Source of the DNA: Furfurilactobacillus entadae
GTDB lineage: Bacteria > Bacillota > Bacilli > Lactobacillales > Lactobacillaceae
Assembly (NCBI RefSeq): GCF_045862745.1
Contig: NZ_BQXN01000024.1
Span: 1 to 37,455, forward strand
Direction of reading: 5' to 3'
Length of the DNA stretch: 37,455 nt
This document shows, piece after piece, positions 13,876-22,868 of the stretch. The position numbers and the translations under genes are program-made. Positions within the stretch are counted from its first letter, which is position 1. Every line of letters starts with the position of its first letter. The notes under the pieces are model-generated. The model saw only the letters and a list, made by a program, of their open reading frames with translations, was not told the origin of the DNA and did no database searches.

Positions 13876-14364
13876 TTCTAACGCTAATAGGGCAATTTTA
13901 CGATCCATTCCACCAGCGTAGCCTGTCAGTGCCCCATCTGTTGCAACCACCCGGTGACACGGGATGATGATGGAAATCGGGTTGTGACCAACAGCACCCC
14001 CAACGGCTCGTGCAAGCTGGGCCGCCTTTGCGTCATCATCCGTGATCAATTGTGCAACCTGCTTGTAGGTCAGGCTTCTCCCGTACGGAATCGTCGCCAA
14101 CGCTGCCAACACTGATTGCCGGAATGCGGTCACTTGTGGTGCTAATTTTAACTCGCCGATATCTGGTTGTTCGCCCGCGAAGTATGCTGTCAGCCACACC
14201 ATTGCTTGTTTAATGGGTGCCGATTGTCCCACCGTCACGTCGGCCAAATCAAACCCAGCCCCATAATATTTCTGATCCGCAAACCACAGACCCATTAACG
14301 CTTCCTCATCGCTCAGTAAGACAATATCTCCCAGTGGCGATTGATAATGACTTTGATACAGCAT
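13837..14364 (-). CDS. ogt: Methylated-DNA--[protein]-cysteine S-methyltransferase
   Basis: The 175-aa protein removes O6-methyl from guanine in DNA by suicidal transfer to a Cys. The active-site motif is IIPCHRVV with the helix-turn-helix-like part before it (PYGRSLTYKQVAQLI) and the usual GYAGGMDRKIALLALEG end. A good AGGAGGT site precedes ATG 14364. The last residues (FDRSHLEQQHI) overlap remnants of a neighbouring hydrolase, so the natural C-terminal tail may have been replaced by a deletion junction. The catalytic part is intact. Confidence 0.92.
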   Translation of the reverse strand: MLYQSHYQSPLGDIVLLSDEEALMGLWFADQKYYGAGFDLADVTVGQSAPIKQAMVWLTAYFAGEQPDIGELKLAPQVTAFRQSVLAALATIPYGRSLTYKQVAQLITDDDAKAAQLARAVGGAVGHNPISIIIPCHRVVATDGALTGYAGGMDRKIALLALEGFDRSHLEQQHI

Positions 14365-14532
14365 GTCGTTTACCTCCTCTTGATTAACACCGCTCGTTTT
14401 GTTTTCTAAATTATACGCTCAAATACGAAAATTGCTGTCATCTAAACGTTGCTAAATTTTCAGATCCTCATCGTTCATAAAATAATCATGCTATAATCAT
14501 TAATGTTTCTAAGCAGGAAAGTAGGAAAGCTC

Positions 14533-15243
14533 ATGAATAAAATTCGTTATGGGATTGATGCACCGCTCGTCCCACTTCTTTGGTTTCTCGGTGGCCTGGG
14601 CGTCTTAATTGGCGTCGCGGTTAGCCACGATTATGCCACCTGGCCAATCAGCCTTATCTTTGGCGTTGTTTTACTGATTGGTAGCGGGTTGTTTCTTCAC
14701 ACTTCGGTTCGAGGAAAGTTTCTCATTTGGCAAAAGATCATCGCTCAATTATCGCTCCCTGACACAAGTCACGTGCTTGATCTTGGCACTGGTCATGGCG
14801 CTGTTTTGATCCCGCTAGCCCAAAAATTAACGGCTGACGGTCAAGCCATCGGGGTGGATCTGTGGCGAAATCGCGATCAGTCCAGTAATTCATTAGCGGC
14901 TACTGAAGCAAACCTTAAGCTAGCTGGTGTTGCAGACCGCACCAAGCTTATCACGGCCGATATGCGGCATTTAACCCTTGAAGATAACCAGTTTGATCTC
15001 GTCGTTTCTAGCTTTGCTTTTCACAACATTAAGCCAGCTGCTGATCGGATAACGGCGCTCCATGAGGCGGTTCGTGTGTTAAAACCTGGTGGTCAATTAA
15101 TTATTGTTGATACCGGTCACAATCTAAAAGAGTATGCGGCAGCACTGCACGACTTAAAAAACATCACCACGAAATCTTGCGGCCTAAACGGCTGGTGGTC
15201 CGGTCCGTGGATGGGTTCTTACATGATTAGCGGCGAAAAATAA
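14533..15243 (+). CDS. Membrane-anchored class I SAM-dependent methyltransferase
   Basis: The start at 14533 (MNKIRYGIDAPLVPLLWFLG) follows a TAGGAAAG site, giving 236 aa. Two N-terminal hydrophobic segments (about 10-32 and 38-60) anchor it. A Rossmann methyltransferase domain follows (about 65-236), with motif I VLDLGTGHGAVL, an acidic motif GVDLW, and FDLVVSSFAFHNI. Post-motif sequence VRVLKPGGQLIIVD is typical of the UbiE/COQ5-like group. The substrate is unknown; small-molecule or lipid methylation is the most likely type. It stands alone before a bidirectional terminator. Confidence 0.85.
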   Translation: MNKIRYGIDAPLVPLLWFLGGLGVLIGVAVSHDYATWPISLIFGVVLLIGSGLFLHTSVRGKFLIWQKIIAQLSLPDTSHVLDLGTGHGAVLIPLAQKLTADGQAIGVDLWRNRDQSSNSLAATEANLKLAGVADRTKLITADMRHLTLEDNQFDLVVSSFAFHNIKPAADRITALHEAVRVLKPGGQLIIVDTGHNLKEYAAALHDLKNITTKSCGLNGWWSGPWMGSYMISGEK

Positions 15244-15268
15244 GCATGCACAATATTCCTTTTCTATG

Positions 15269-15301
15269 CAAAAGTCCCGGTCAACTGACCAGGACTTTTT
15301 T
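15269..15301. terminator. Bidirectional terminator
   Basis: AAAGTCCCGGTCA pairs with TGACCAGGACTTT around a short loop and is followed by a T-run. It separates the methyltransferase gene from the convergent LysR gene. Confidence 0.85.
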
Positions 15302-15303
15302 TA

Positions 15304-16203
15304 TTATCGGTCCACATGTCGCAATGCTTCCAAAACGTGTGGCACAAGGGGATTTTGGTTCGTAGTGTTAACAACCGCGTCGATTGTATACCGCTGTCCA
15401 GCCGCATCCACCCATGGTACAAACGTCATGTGTGAATCCAAAGGGGCAGGTAAAAGACCGCTCGGGTAAAACGCAACGGCCTTATTTAACGACACAAGTA
15501 AATTCATTTGTTCAACGCTGGTTACGCGATGAACTTTTTTATCATTAGCCAACTGCGGCACGCTCGACACAAAGCTTTCACGTAAAAACGTTGAATTTTC
15601 GGGACTATAGTACAGAATCGGCAGTTCACCAATGTCCGCTCCGGCTAACGATTTCTGGCGACTCAATGGATTCAGCTTACTGATTCCCATCACCATTGTG
15701 CCCGTAAAAATTGGCACCGCAGTGACCGCGGGACTTTCAATCATCACTGGGTGCCCGTAACTGATGGAAAGGGCAACGTCCAAAGTCCCATCTGCCACTG
15801 CATGAATGAGGTGCTCATTACTACCCTCGGTTACCGTCAACTGAAGGTGCTGATCTTGATCAAGCAATTCATACAAGACACTTTGTAGTAACCGCTGTTC
15901 AAACGCTGAGAAATAACCAACTCGAAGCCGTTGCTGTTCAGTGACCTTAGCACGTTGAATTTCTGCTAAAACATTCGTGTAATTGTTAACAATATCCTGT
16001 GCTGATGCGTAAAACAGGTGTCCTTGTGTTGTTAATGAACTGCTGTTTTGCCCACGCTCAAATAACCGAACCCCCAGTTCATCTTCCATCATCGTCATCT
16101 GTTTTGATACCGCTCGTTGTGACAGATACATCTTCTGAGCAGCTTGCTGAAAACTCCCGTATTGAACCACGTTTAAAAACGTTTTTAGCCGTTCGATTTC
16201 CAT
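15304..16203 (-). CDS. LysR-family transcriptional regulator
   Basis: This is a 299-aa protein with an N-terminal winged HTH (IERLKTFLNVVQYGSFQQAA, QKMYLSQRAVSKQMTMMEDE) and a C-terminal periplasmic-binding-type effector domain (LRVGYFSAFEQRLLQSVLYE). Of three consecutive ATG codons, the third (16203) has the best spacing to AAAGGG. It is divergent from the flavoprotein gene, with an inverted repeat between them, the classic LysR arrangement. It probably activates that gene in response to its substrate; the effector is unknown. Confidence 0.9.
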   Translation of the reverse strand: MEIERLKTFLNVVQYGSFQQAAQKMYLSQRAVSKQMTMMEDELGVRLFERGQNSSSLTTQGHLFYASAQDIVNNYTNVLAEIQRAKVTEQQRLRVGYFSAFEQRLLQSVLYELLDQDQHLQLTVTEGSNEHLIHAVADGTLDVALSISYGHPVMIESPAVTAVPIFTGTMVMGISKLNPLSRQKSLAGADIGELPILYYSPENSTFLRESFVSSVPQLANDKKVHRVTSVEQMNLLVSLNKAVAFYPSGLLPAPLDSHMTFVPWVDAAGQRYTIDAVVNTTNQNPLVPHVLEALRHVDR

Positions 16204-16269
16204 CATCATGCACCCTTTGACCCGAACCAGTGGTTGCCCAGGCGAACCTTTTGCTCAATTTTAAACCGC

Positions 16270-16303
16270 TTCATCACGCACTATGATAAGCGTGGGTGAT
16301 GAA
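16270..16303. promoter_or_regulatory. Probable LysR binding region
   Basis: TTCATCA (16270-16276) and TGATGAA (16297-16303) form an inverted repeat, with a nested GTGATGAATCAC palindrome on the right side, in the LysR/flavoprotein intergenic region. It is consistent with a LysR-type recognition and activation site. Confidence 0.5.
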
Positions 16304-16381
16304 TCACTTACCGCTATTATACAGACACTTTATTTTTAAAATCAATTGATCACTAAATAACATACTTACTGGAGGAAGCTT

Positions 16382-17833
16382 ATGTCTACTCATAATTATG
16401 ACGTCGTTGTTGTCGGAACCGGTGCGTCAGGAACAAGTGCTGCCGTTACCGCAGCGCAACGTGGTGCAAAGGTCTTACTGTTGGAAAAGGGCCGGAACAC
16501 CGGAGGAAGCAGTAACTACACGGAGGGCCTCTTTGCCGTTGATTCTTACCTACAAAGGGAACAGCACATTAACGTTTCCAAAACCGCCGTGTTGAAGGAA
16601 GAAGTCACCTATTCCAAGTTTCGCGCTGATTCACGCATTTGGCGAAACTACATTGACCAAAGTGCTGACACCGTCGAATGGCTCAAGGACCAAGGGGTGG
16701 AATACGAGGGTGTGCAGGCCATGGGTGATGGCGAAGCAACGTGGCACATCTACAAGGGCATGGGGAACGCGGTCATCCACGACGCCCTGCTTCCAAAGGC
16801 AGAAGCGCTTGGTGTTGACATCCGCACCTCGACTGAAGCCACCGCCATCGCAACGGATCAACAGCACATCACCTCAATTACCATCCATGACCTTGCCACG
16901 GACACGACAGAAACCATCACCACAGCAGCCGTCATCTTAGCAACCGGTGGCTACCTCAATAACCACCAGTTAATGCAAACTGACACCCACTACGATACAG
17001 ACCGGTTGGTGACCGTTAGCTCCGGTAAAGGCACCGGTGATGGCCTTCAAATGGCCTGGAATGTTGGCGCAGAGCAGTACGGCCTCGGGACCGCCATGCT
17101 ATTTGGTGGCTACCTAAACGACCCTGATGAACCCTCATTTAAAATGATGGGTTCAGAAATGAACGCGGCAGCCGGTCAGCAACCACTTCTATGGGTCAAC
17201 GAAGACGGCCACCGGTTTGTCGATGAAAGCGTCGTTTATAACTTCTCGTACGCCGGTAACGCCCTCTACACCCAAAATAAAGTGTTCAGCCTCCTAGATT
17301 CTTCAGTCATTGAAAAAATGGCAAAAACGGGAAATTACATGGGCCTCGGGGTCTACGTCAAACGTGGCCAGAAAATGACGAAGCTTCAGGAAGAAATCGA
17401 CGCCGCAGTGGCCGCCGAAAAACCGTTTATCATTAAGGCTGACACCGTTGAGGAATTAGCAGCGAAAATGCACGTTGACGTCGCTAACTTGACCAGCACG
17501 ATCAACCAATATAACAATGATGCCGCTAATCATCAGGATACCGAATTTGGTAAGGACGCCCAGTACATGGTGCCGTTAGAAAAAGGCCCATTCTACGCGT
17601 TTGATCTCAGTGTTGGCGCCTTTTGTACCATGGGTGGTCTAAAAGTTACGCCTGAAAATGAAGTTCTTGACGCCCACGGTCAGGTCATCACCGGACTTTA
17701 CGCCGTCGGAAACGACGCCTCTGGCCTTGCCGGTGACACATACGGGCCAAACATGCCCGGGACCTGCGTCGGCTATGCCTTTTATTCAGGCAGAACCGCT
17801 GGTGCTCATGCCGCAACCCTCGTACAGGGCTAA
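16382..17833 (+). CDS. FAD-dependent oxidoreductase, fumarate-reductase/flavocytochrome c-like
   Basis: The 483-aa soluble protein starts after GGAGGAAGC. The N-terminus carries the dinucleotide-binding motif VVVGTGASGTSAAVTAAQRG and LLLEKGRNTGGSS. Later come ILATGGY, VSSGKGTGDGLQMA, the GAFCTMGGLKVTPENEVL region and AVGNDASGLAGDTYGPNMPG, all typical of the FAD_binding_2 family (fumarate, urocanate and 3-ketosteroid reductases). There is no signal peptide or FMN-binding domain, so a cytoplasmic reductase fed by another donor is likely. The substrate is not identified. It is regulated by the divergent LysR gene. Confidence 0.88.
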   Translation: MSTHNYDVVVVGTGASGTSAAVTAAQRGAKVLLLEKGRNTGGSSNYTEGLFAVDSYLQREQHINVSKTAVLKEEVTYSKFRADSRIWRNYIDQSADTVEWLKDQGVEYEGVQAMGDGEATWHIYKGMGNAVIHDALLPKAEALGVDIRTSTEATAIATDQQHITSITIHDLATDTTETITTAAVILATGGYLNNHQLMQTDTHYDTDRLVTVSSGKGTGDGLQMAWNVGAEQYGLGTAMLFGGYLNDPDEPSFKMMGSEMNAAAGQQPLLWVNEDGHRFVDESVVYNFSYAGNALYTQNKVFSLLDSSVIEKMAKTGNYMGLGVYVKRGQKMTKLQEEIDAAVAAEKPFIIKADTVEELAAKMHVDVANLTSTINQYNNDAANHQDTEFGKDAQYMVPLEKGPFYAFDLSVGAFCTMGGLKVTPENEVLDAHGQVITGLYAVGNDASGLAGDTYGPNMPGTCVGYAFYSGRTAGAHAATLVQG

Positions 17834-17924
17834 TCGAATCGCCAAAATCATCAGATAAAATCAGTGACAGATTTTTAAAATCCAGTATGCTTATGAACAA
17901 CAAATAAATCATGCCGCTTTAACT

Positions 17925-18026
17925 CGATCCAGTGAGGTCGATAAGCTAGCTCAATCATAATCCACAATTACGTCACCAATGGGGAGACTGAACGGTTAGC
18001 CGGGCAGAAGACCATTGGTTTTTTTG
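17925..18026 (+). promoter_or_regulatory. PyrR-type attenuator leader of pyrF-pyrE
   Basis: CGATCCAGTGAGGTCGAT (17925-17942) matches the PyrR-binding hairpin consensus (UCCAGNGAGGYU). Further on, ACCAATGG (17975-17982) pairs with CCATTGGT (18012-18019), followed by a T-run: an intrinsic terminator just before pyrF. In this known mechanism PyrR bound with UMP promotes termination when pyrimidines are abundant. Confidence 0.8.
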
Positions 18027-18055
18027 TGCCCAGGTGGTTGAAAGGAATGTTCATT

Positions 18056-18769
18056 TTGAAACCAATCATTCTTGCATTAGATGTTGCCAGTCTTGCCGCG
18101 ACCGATCAGCTACTAGATCAGCTGACACCGCACCATCACCCCGTTATCAAGGTGGGGATGGCCCTCTTTTATAGCATGGGGCCAAGCCTCATCACCCATT
18201 TACAGGTCCGGGGGTGTGACATCTTCCTCGACCTTAAGCTTCATGACATTCCGACAGCCGTTGAACAGGCCGCGTTTCAAATTGGCCAGCTTGGTGTTCA
18301 GTACACCACTGTTCATGCCCTTGGCGGAACCAAAATGATGATTGCCGCCAAACGAGGGCTTCGGTTCGGCGCGTTAACAGCCCACGTCACCCCGCCCAAA
18401 CTCCTTGCCATCACAGAATTGACGTCCGTTTCAGAACTGGCGCTCAATCACGAACAGCGGGTCACTGGAACCATGACGGATCAAGTCAACCACCTCACCG
18501 CTCTTGCCAACCAAGCTGGCGTTGACGGCATTATCTGCTCGCCACAAGAACTTCCGCGTCTCCGGCAGTGGGTTCCTGACGACTTTCTTCTGGTCACACC
18601 GGGCATTCGCCCCGTTGGCAGTACCACAGATGACCAATTACGAACCATGACACCAACGGCCGCCATTGCCGCTGGCAGTTCAGCTCTCGTCATCGGTCGC
18701 CCCATTACCCAGGCAGCCAATCCGTTAACCGCCTACCAAGCCGTTATAAAGGAGCTCGCCACATGCTAA
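18056..18769 (+). CDS. pyrF: Orotidine 5'-phosphate decarboxylase
   Basis: The 237-aa enzyme converts OMP to UMP, the last step of de novo UMP synthesis. TTG at 18056 (LKPIILALDVASLAATDQLL) has AAAGGA at good spacing; the ATG at 18047 is too close to that site. Catalytic residues are present: Asp9, Lys32 (IKVGM) and the FLDLKLHDIP motif with Asp59, Lys61 and Asp64; the phosphate-binding TPGIRP...VIGRPI end is complete. The gene overlaps pyrE by 7 bases and sits behind a PyrR attenuator. Confidence 0.93.
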   Translation: MKPIILALDVASLAATDQLLDQLTPHHHPVIKVGMALFYSMGPSLITHLQVRGCDIFLDLKLHDIPTAVEQAAFQIGQLGVQYTTVHALGGTKMMIAAKRGLRFGALTAHVTPPKLLAITELTSVSELALNHEQRVTGTMTDQVNHLTALANQAGVDGIICSPQELPRLRQWVPDDFLLVTPGIRPVGSTTDDQLRTMTPTAAIAAGSSALVIGRPITQAANPLTAYQAVIKELATC

Positions 18770-19395
18770 TTCAACCCACTCAGACTGCCATCTTAACGAA
18801 TGAGTTACTAACGCTTGACGCCATAAAGCTCGACCCACAGCACCCGTTTCAACACCAAAGTGGGTTAATGGCCCCCATCTATACGGACATTCACGCAACG
18901 ATTGGCCGCCCACCACTTCGCCAACTGATCGTGTGTTGCTTAGCTGATCTGATCACCACTAGGTTCCCTGAAGCGACCGTCATTATGAGTCCGTCTACCC
19001 CCGATCTTCCTTACGCAGCACTGGTTGCCGAAGCGCTTGCTTTACCACTTGTTGACGCGACAGCAATGAACGACCAACCAGCGATCCGCGTAGCCAACAC
19101 GGACCACGTGGTCTTGCTAACGGATGTCATCACTACCGGTAATCGCCTTGTTGAAACTGCTGCGAACGTCCGTCACTCAGGGGCAACCGTTTCTGGTCTT
19201 GCCACCATTTTTGATTATCAACTGCCTGATGTCGTTACGACGCTTACCGACCATGATGTTGCACCAGCTGCACTCATCACTTATTCACACTTATTGGCTC
19301 AGCTGGTTGATCAACATGCGCTAACGCGGGCAGATAAACTCCTTGCAAAGACATGGCAACACGATCGCTGGCACTGGCGGGCCATTACCCTTTAA
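18763..19395 (+). CDS. pyrE: Orotate phosphoribosyltransferase-like protein, divergent active site
   Basis: This is a 210-aa type I phosphoribosyltransferase overlapping pyrF, so by position it is PyrE (orotate + PRPP to OMP). The fold markers are there: FQHQSGLMAPIYTD, a central DLPYAALVAEALALPLVDA and the PRPP loop LLTDVITTGNRL. However the Lys of the SG-x-K-S-P motif is Met36, the Lys/His-rich mobile loop (usually YxRxKxKxHG) is missing around residues 98-110, and the acidic pair before the PRPP loop is Thr-Asp. Such an enzyme may be weak, altered in substrate, or inactive. Another pyrE could exist elsewhere. Confidence 0.7.
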   Translation: MLIQPTQTAILTNELLTLDAIKLDPQHPFQHQSGLMAPIYTDIHATIGRPPLRQLIVCCLADLITTRFPEATVIMSPSTPDLPYAALVAEALALPLVDATAMNDQPAIRVANTDHVVLLTDVITTGNRLVETAANVRHSGATVSGLATIFDYQLPDVVTTLTDHDVAPAALITYSHLLAQLVDQHALTRADKLLAKTWQHDRWHWRAITL

Positions 19396-19405
19396 CCAAC
19401 AAACA

Positions 19406-19451
19406 AGAGCCCTTTGATCAGAAATTTTCTCTGATCAAAGGGCTCTTTTCA
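19406..19451. terminator. Bidirectional terminator
   Basis: AAGAGCCCTTTGATCAGA and TCTGATCAAAGGGCTCTT are perfectly complementary around a short AT loop, between the convergent pyrE and mnmG genes. Confidence 0.9.
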
Positions 19452-19452
19452 T

Positions 19453-19468
19453 TGTTTCATGTGAAACA
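19453..19468. other. parS-like site, one mismatch
   Basis: TGTTTCATGTGAAACA differs from the palindrome TGTTTCACGTGAAACA at one central base. It lies in the short intergenic space between a terminator and mnmG, about 8 kb from oriC. Single central changes are tolerated in known parS sites, so this is a likely second site. Confidence 0.75.
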
Positions 19469-19476
19469 CACCACTG

Positions 19477-21396
19477 TTACTGACTTACTTTAGCGATTCG
19501 TCCCTGTTCAATGTAAACGGACAAAATGGCAATGTCGGCTGGGTTGACCCCTGAAATCCGACTCGCTTGGGCCAGTGTTTCCGGTTGAATTTTAATCAAC
19601 TTTTGCCGGCCTTCCGTTGCTAAACCTTCAATCGCGTTGTAGTCCATGTTTGCTGGGATGGTCTTTGCTTCCATCCGCTTCAGCTTTGCGATCTTTTCTT
19701 CAGCCTTCTTGATGTAGCCGGCGTACTTCAGCTCAATTTCCACTTGTTCGACAACCCGCCGATCAAGTGGTTCTGCTGGCGCCTCAATAAACTGCATCAC
19801 ATCAGCATACGTGACTTCTGGCCGCCGTAAGAAATCGGCTGCCAACACACCATCCTTCAATGGCGCATCATTATGGTCAGCCAACCAGGCGTTGACCTGC
19901 TCGTTAGGCTTAACGCGAACTGACGCTAACCGCTTCAGTTCACCCTCAATCGCTGCCTGCTTGTCTTCAAAATGATCGTAATGCGCGTCATCAACCAGAC
20001 CAAGGTCATGACCCATCGCCGTCAACCGCAAGTCTGCGTTATCATGCCGCAAGATCAGCCGGTATTCGGCCCGGCTCGTCAACAACCGGTATGGTTCCTT
20101 GGTTCCCTTAGTCACCAAGTCGTCGATCATGACACCAATGTAGGCGTCTGAACGCTTCAACGTAAAGTCAGCTTGGCCAAGGGCCCGCCGACCTGCATTG
20201 ATTCCGGCAATCAACCCTTGCCCAGCGGCTTCTTCATAGCCAGACGTTCCGTTCATTTGCCCTGCTGTATACAGGTTCTTAATGAGCTTCGTTTCTAGCG
20301 TATTGCGTAATTGGTATGGGGCCACAACATCGTATTCAATGGCGTAGCCTGGCCGCATCATTTCAGCGTCTTCAAGTCCCTTAATGGAGTGAACGATCTT
20401 TTGCTGAATTTCTTCTGGCATGGACGTTGATAGTCCCTGAACGTACCATTCATCCGTCTTACGACCTTCTGGTTCTAAGAATAATTGGTGGCGATCCTTA
20501 TCGGCAAACCGCACAATTTTATCTTCAATCGACGGACAGTACCGGGGACCAACCCCTTCGATCACACCGGAAAACATCGGTGCGCGGTCCAAATTTTCAC
20601 GAATAATTTCGTGGGTGTGCTCATTGGTATACGTTAACCAACAGCTCAGTTGGTTCTTCACGTCAATGTATGCTTCGTCTGGTGTGTCAAAACTAAAGTG
20701 GTTTGGCACGTCATCACCAGGTTGTTCTTCCGTTTCATCATAATGAATCGTTCCGCCATCCACTCGTGGTGGGGTCCCGGTCTTAAACCGTTCCAGATCA
20801 AAGCCCAGATCTTCCAAGTTTTCAGACAGCTCAATGGATGGCTGTGAGTTATTCGGGCCCGATGAATACATCAGTTCTCCGATGATGATCTTTCCTCGAG
20901 AAGCCGTTCCGGCCGTCAACACAACGGACTTGGCCTCATAGTGCGCGCCAGTTGCCGTAATCACCCCGTGACAAACGCCATCGTCCACCATTAACCCAGT
21001 AACCACCCCTTGCCGTAACGTCAGGTTTGGTTCCTTTTCCATGGTGAGCTTCATTTCTTCGTGGTAGGCGTGCTTATCTGCTTGCGCCCGTAGCGCCCGG
21101 ACAGCAGGGCCCTTCCCGGTATTCAACATCCGCATCTGCACGTATGTTTTGTCGATGTTTCGACCCATTTCGCCACCAAGGGCGTCAATTTCACGCACAA
21201 CGATGCCCTTGGCTGGTCCCCCAACAGATGGGTTACATGGCATAAAGGCCACCATTTCAAGTGAAATCGTCATTAAGAGCGTTTTGTTCCCCATGCGGGC
21301 TGCCGCCAGCGCCGCTTCAGAACCAGCGTGACCAGCACCCACGACGATAACGTCGTACTCACCAGCCTGGTAAGGCTTTCCTTCTGAAATCATGTC
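19477..21396 (-). CDS. mnmG: tRNA uridine-5-carboxymethylaminomethyl modification enzyme MnmG (GidA)
   Basis: The 639-aa FAD protein works with MnmE to install the carboxymethylaminomethyl group on U34 of tRNAs. FAD motif VIVVGAGHAGSEAALAAARM, the NPSVGGPAKG element and the C-terminal helical domain (RISGVNPADIAILSVYIEQ) are present. ATG at 21396 follows AAAGGAT; the upstream in-frame codons are not conserved. It lies directly downstream of mnmE (50 bases), as usual, and is probably co-transcribed with it. Confidence 0.97.
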   Translation of the reverse strand, partial: DMISEGKPYQAGEYDVIVVGAGHAGSEAALAAARMGNKTLLMTISLEMVAFMPCNPSVGGPAKGIVVREIDALGGEMGRNIDKTYVQMRMLNTGKGPAVRALRAQADKHAYHEEMKLTMEKEPNLTLRQGVVTGLMVDDGVCHGVITATGAHYEAKSVVLTAGTASRGKIIIGELMYSSGPNNSQPSIELSENLEDLGFDLERFKTGTPPRVDGGTIHYDETEEQPGDDVPNHFSFDTPDEAYIDVKNQLSCWLTYTNEHTHEIIRENLDRAPMFSGVIEGVGPRYCPSIEDKIVRFADKDRHQLFLEPEGRKTDEWYVQGLSTSMPEEIQQKIVHSIKGLEDAEMMRPGYAIEYDVVAPYQLRNTLETKLIKNLYTAGQMNGTSGYEEAAGQGLIAGINAGRRALGQADFTLKRSDAYIGVMIDDLVTKGTKEPYRLLTSRAEYRLILRHDNADLRLTAMGHDLGLVDDAHYDHFEDKQAAIEGELKRLASVRVKPNEQVNAWLADHNDAPLKDGVLAADFLRRPEVTYADVMQFIEAPAEPLDRRVVEQVEIELKYAGYIKKAEEKIAKLKRMEAKTIPANMDYNAIEGLATEGRQKLIKIQPETLAQASRISGVNPADIAILSVYIEQGRIAKVSQ

Positions 21397-21446
21397 GTTT
21401 AATCCTTTCATCATCCGCCACGCGGATCGTTCCCCATGGAACTACG

Positions 21447-22838
21447 TTATTTACCTAAACAGAATTGCGAGAACAGCTGGGTCAGCAGTTCATCCTGAAC
21501 GGAATCCCCGGTAATTTCACCCAGGAGGTCCCACGCCCGGGTCATGTCAATCTGAACTAAATCGACCGGCATCCCCGCAGCAATCCCGTTCATCACGTCA
21601 TCCAGTGCTTGCATGGCCTGGTTTAACAGCCCAATGTGCCGCGCGTTTGTGACCATCACCGTTGTTTGGCTATTTTCAATCCCGCCAAAGAATAGATCGG
21701 CAATTTGATCCTCAAGTTGATCCATCCCGTCGTTGGTCAAAACGGACGTCGCAATCACCGCACTCTCACCGACCGCCGCCTGCAACGCGGCCAAGTCAAC
21801 TTGCTGTGGTAGGTCCGTTTTGTTGAGGATGACAATCCGTTTGCTATCGGCCGTTGCGTCAATCAGCTCGCGATCCTCAGCCGTTAAGGGTTCACTCCCA
21901 TTAATGACCAGCAGGACCAGATCAGCGGCTTCCAGCGCCCGTTTAGAGCGTTCAACCCCGATCTTTTCGACCTTATCATCCGTGTCACGAATTCCGGCTG
22001 TATCAACAAGCTTCAGCGGAACCCCCTTCACATTCACGTATTCTTCAATGACATCACGGGTTGTCCCGGCAACATCCGTTACGATTGCCTTATCCTCATG
22101 AAGTAAGTGGTTCAACAAGCTGGACTTCCCTACGTTTGGGCGCCCGATAATGGCCGTTGCCAGGCCTTCACGAAGCACCTTTCCTTGCTGGGCCGTTGAT
22201 AAAAGTTCGGCAATTTTGGCTTTAACATCCGTTGCCTTTTCTAATAGCAGCCGGGTTGTCATGGTTTCAACATCATCGTATTCTGGATAATCGATGTTGA
22301 CCTCAACCTGTGCTAACACGTCCAAAATGTCTTGGCGCAGGTTCCGAATCAACGTTGCCAGATTACCATCTAATTGGTTTAACGCGACCTTCATGGACCG
22401 GTCCGTTTTTGCACGAATTAGATCCATCACGGCTTCGGCCTGAGAGAGATCGATTCGACCGTTTAAAAAGGCCCGCTTTGTGAATTCACCGGGTTCTGCC
22501 AACCGGGCGCCATGGCTCAACAACAATTGCAGAATTCGGTTTGTCGCAACGATCCCACCGTGACAATTAATTTCAATCACGTCTTCACGCGTAAACGTCT
22601 TTGGCGCACGCATTACGGACACCATCACTTCATCCACTTCATCCCCGTTAACGGGATCGATCACGTGGCCATAATTAATGGTGTGGCTGGCAACCTGACT
22701 GAGGTTGCGGCCCTTAAACACTCCTTGTGCCGTCGCCACCGCGTCTTCACCACTTAGGCGAACGATGGAAATCGCCCCTTCACCAGGTGGCGTTGAAATG
22801 GCGGCAATGGTGTCGAATTCTGTAATTGCTTGAGACAT
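21447..22838 (-). CDS. mnmE: tRNA modification GTPase MnmE (TrmE/ThdF)
   Basis: The 463-aa protein partners MnmG in wobble-uridine modification. It has an N-terminal folate-binding domain (FDTIAAISTPPGEGAISIVR), a helical domain split by a GTPase domain with P-loop GRPNVGKSS, AGTTRD, DTAGIRDT and NKTD, and the C-terminal FCLGK ending with the catalytic Cys (usual CIGK). The start at 22838 follows AGAGGAG. A strong terminator separates it from jag, so it likely has its own promoter. Confidence 0.97.
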   Translation of the reverse strand: MSQAITEFDTIAAISTPPGEGAISIVRLSGEDAVATAQGVFKGRNLSQVASHTINYGHVIDPVNGDEVDEVMVSVMRAPKTFTREDVIEINCHGGIVATNRILQLLLSHGARLAEPGEFTKRAFLNGRIDLSQAEAVMDLIRAKTDRSMKVALNQLDGNLATLIRNLRQDILDVLAQVEVNIDYPEYDDVETMTTRLLLEKATDVKAKIAELLSTAQQGKVLREGLATAIIGRPNVGKSSLLNHLLHEDKAIVTDVAGTTRDVIEEYVNVKGVPLKLVDTAGIRDTDDKVEKIGVERSKRALEAADLVLLVINGSEPLTAEDRELIDATADSKRIVILNKTDLPQQVDLAALQAAVGESAVIATSVLTNDGMDQLEDQIADLFFGGIENSQTTVMVTNARHIGLLNQAMQALDDVMNGIAAGMPVDLVQIDMTRAWDLLGEITGDSVQDELLTQLFSQFCLGK

Positions 22839-22868
22839 ATGAGCTCCTCTCGGCTGGTTTAACGGCAT

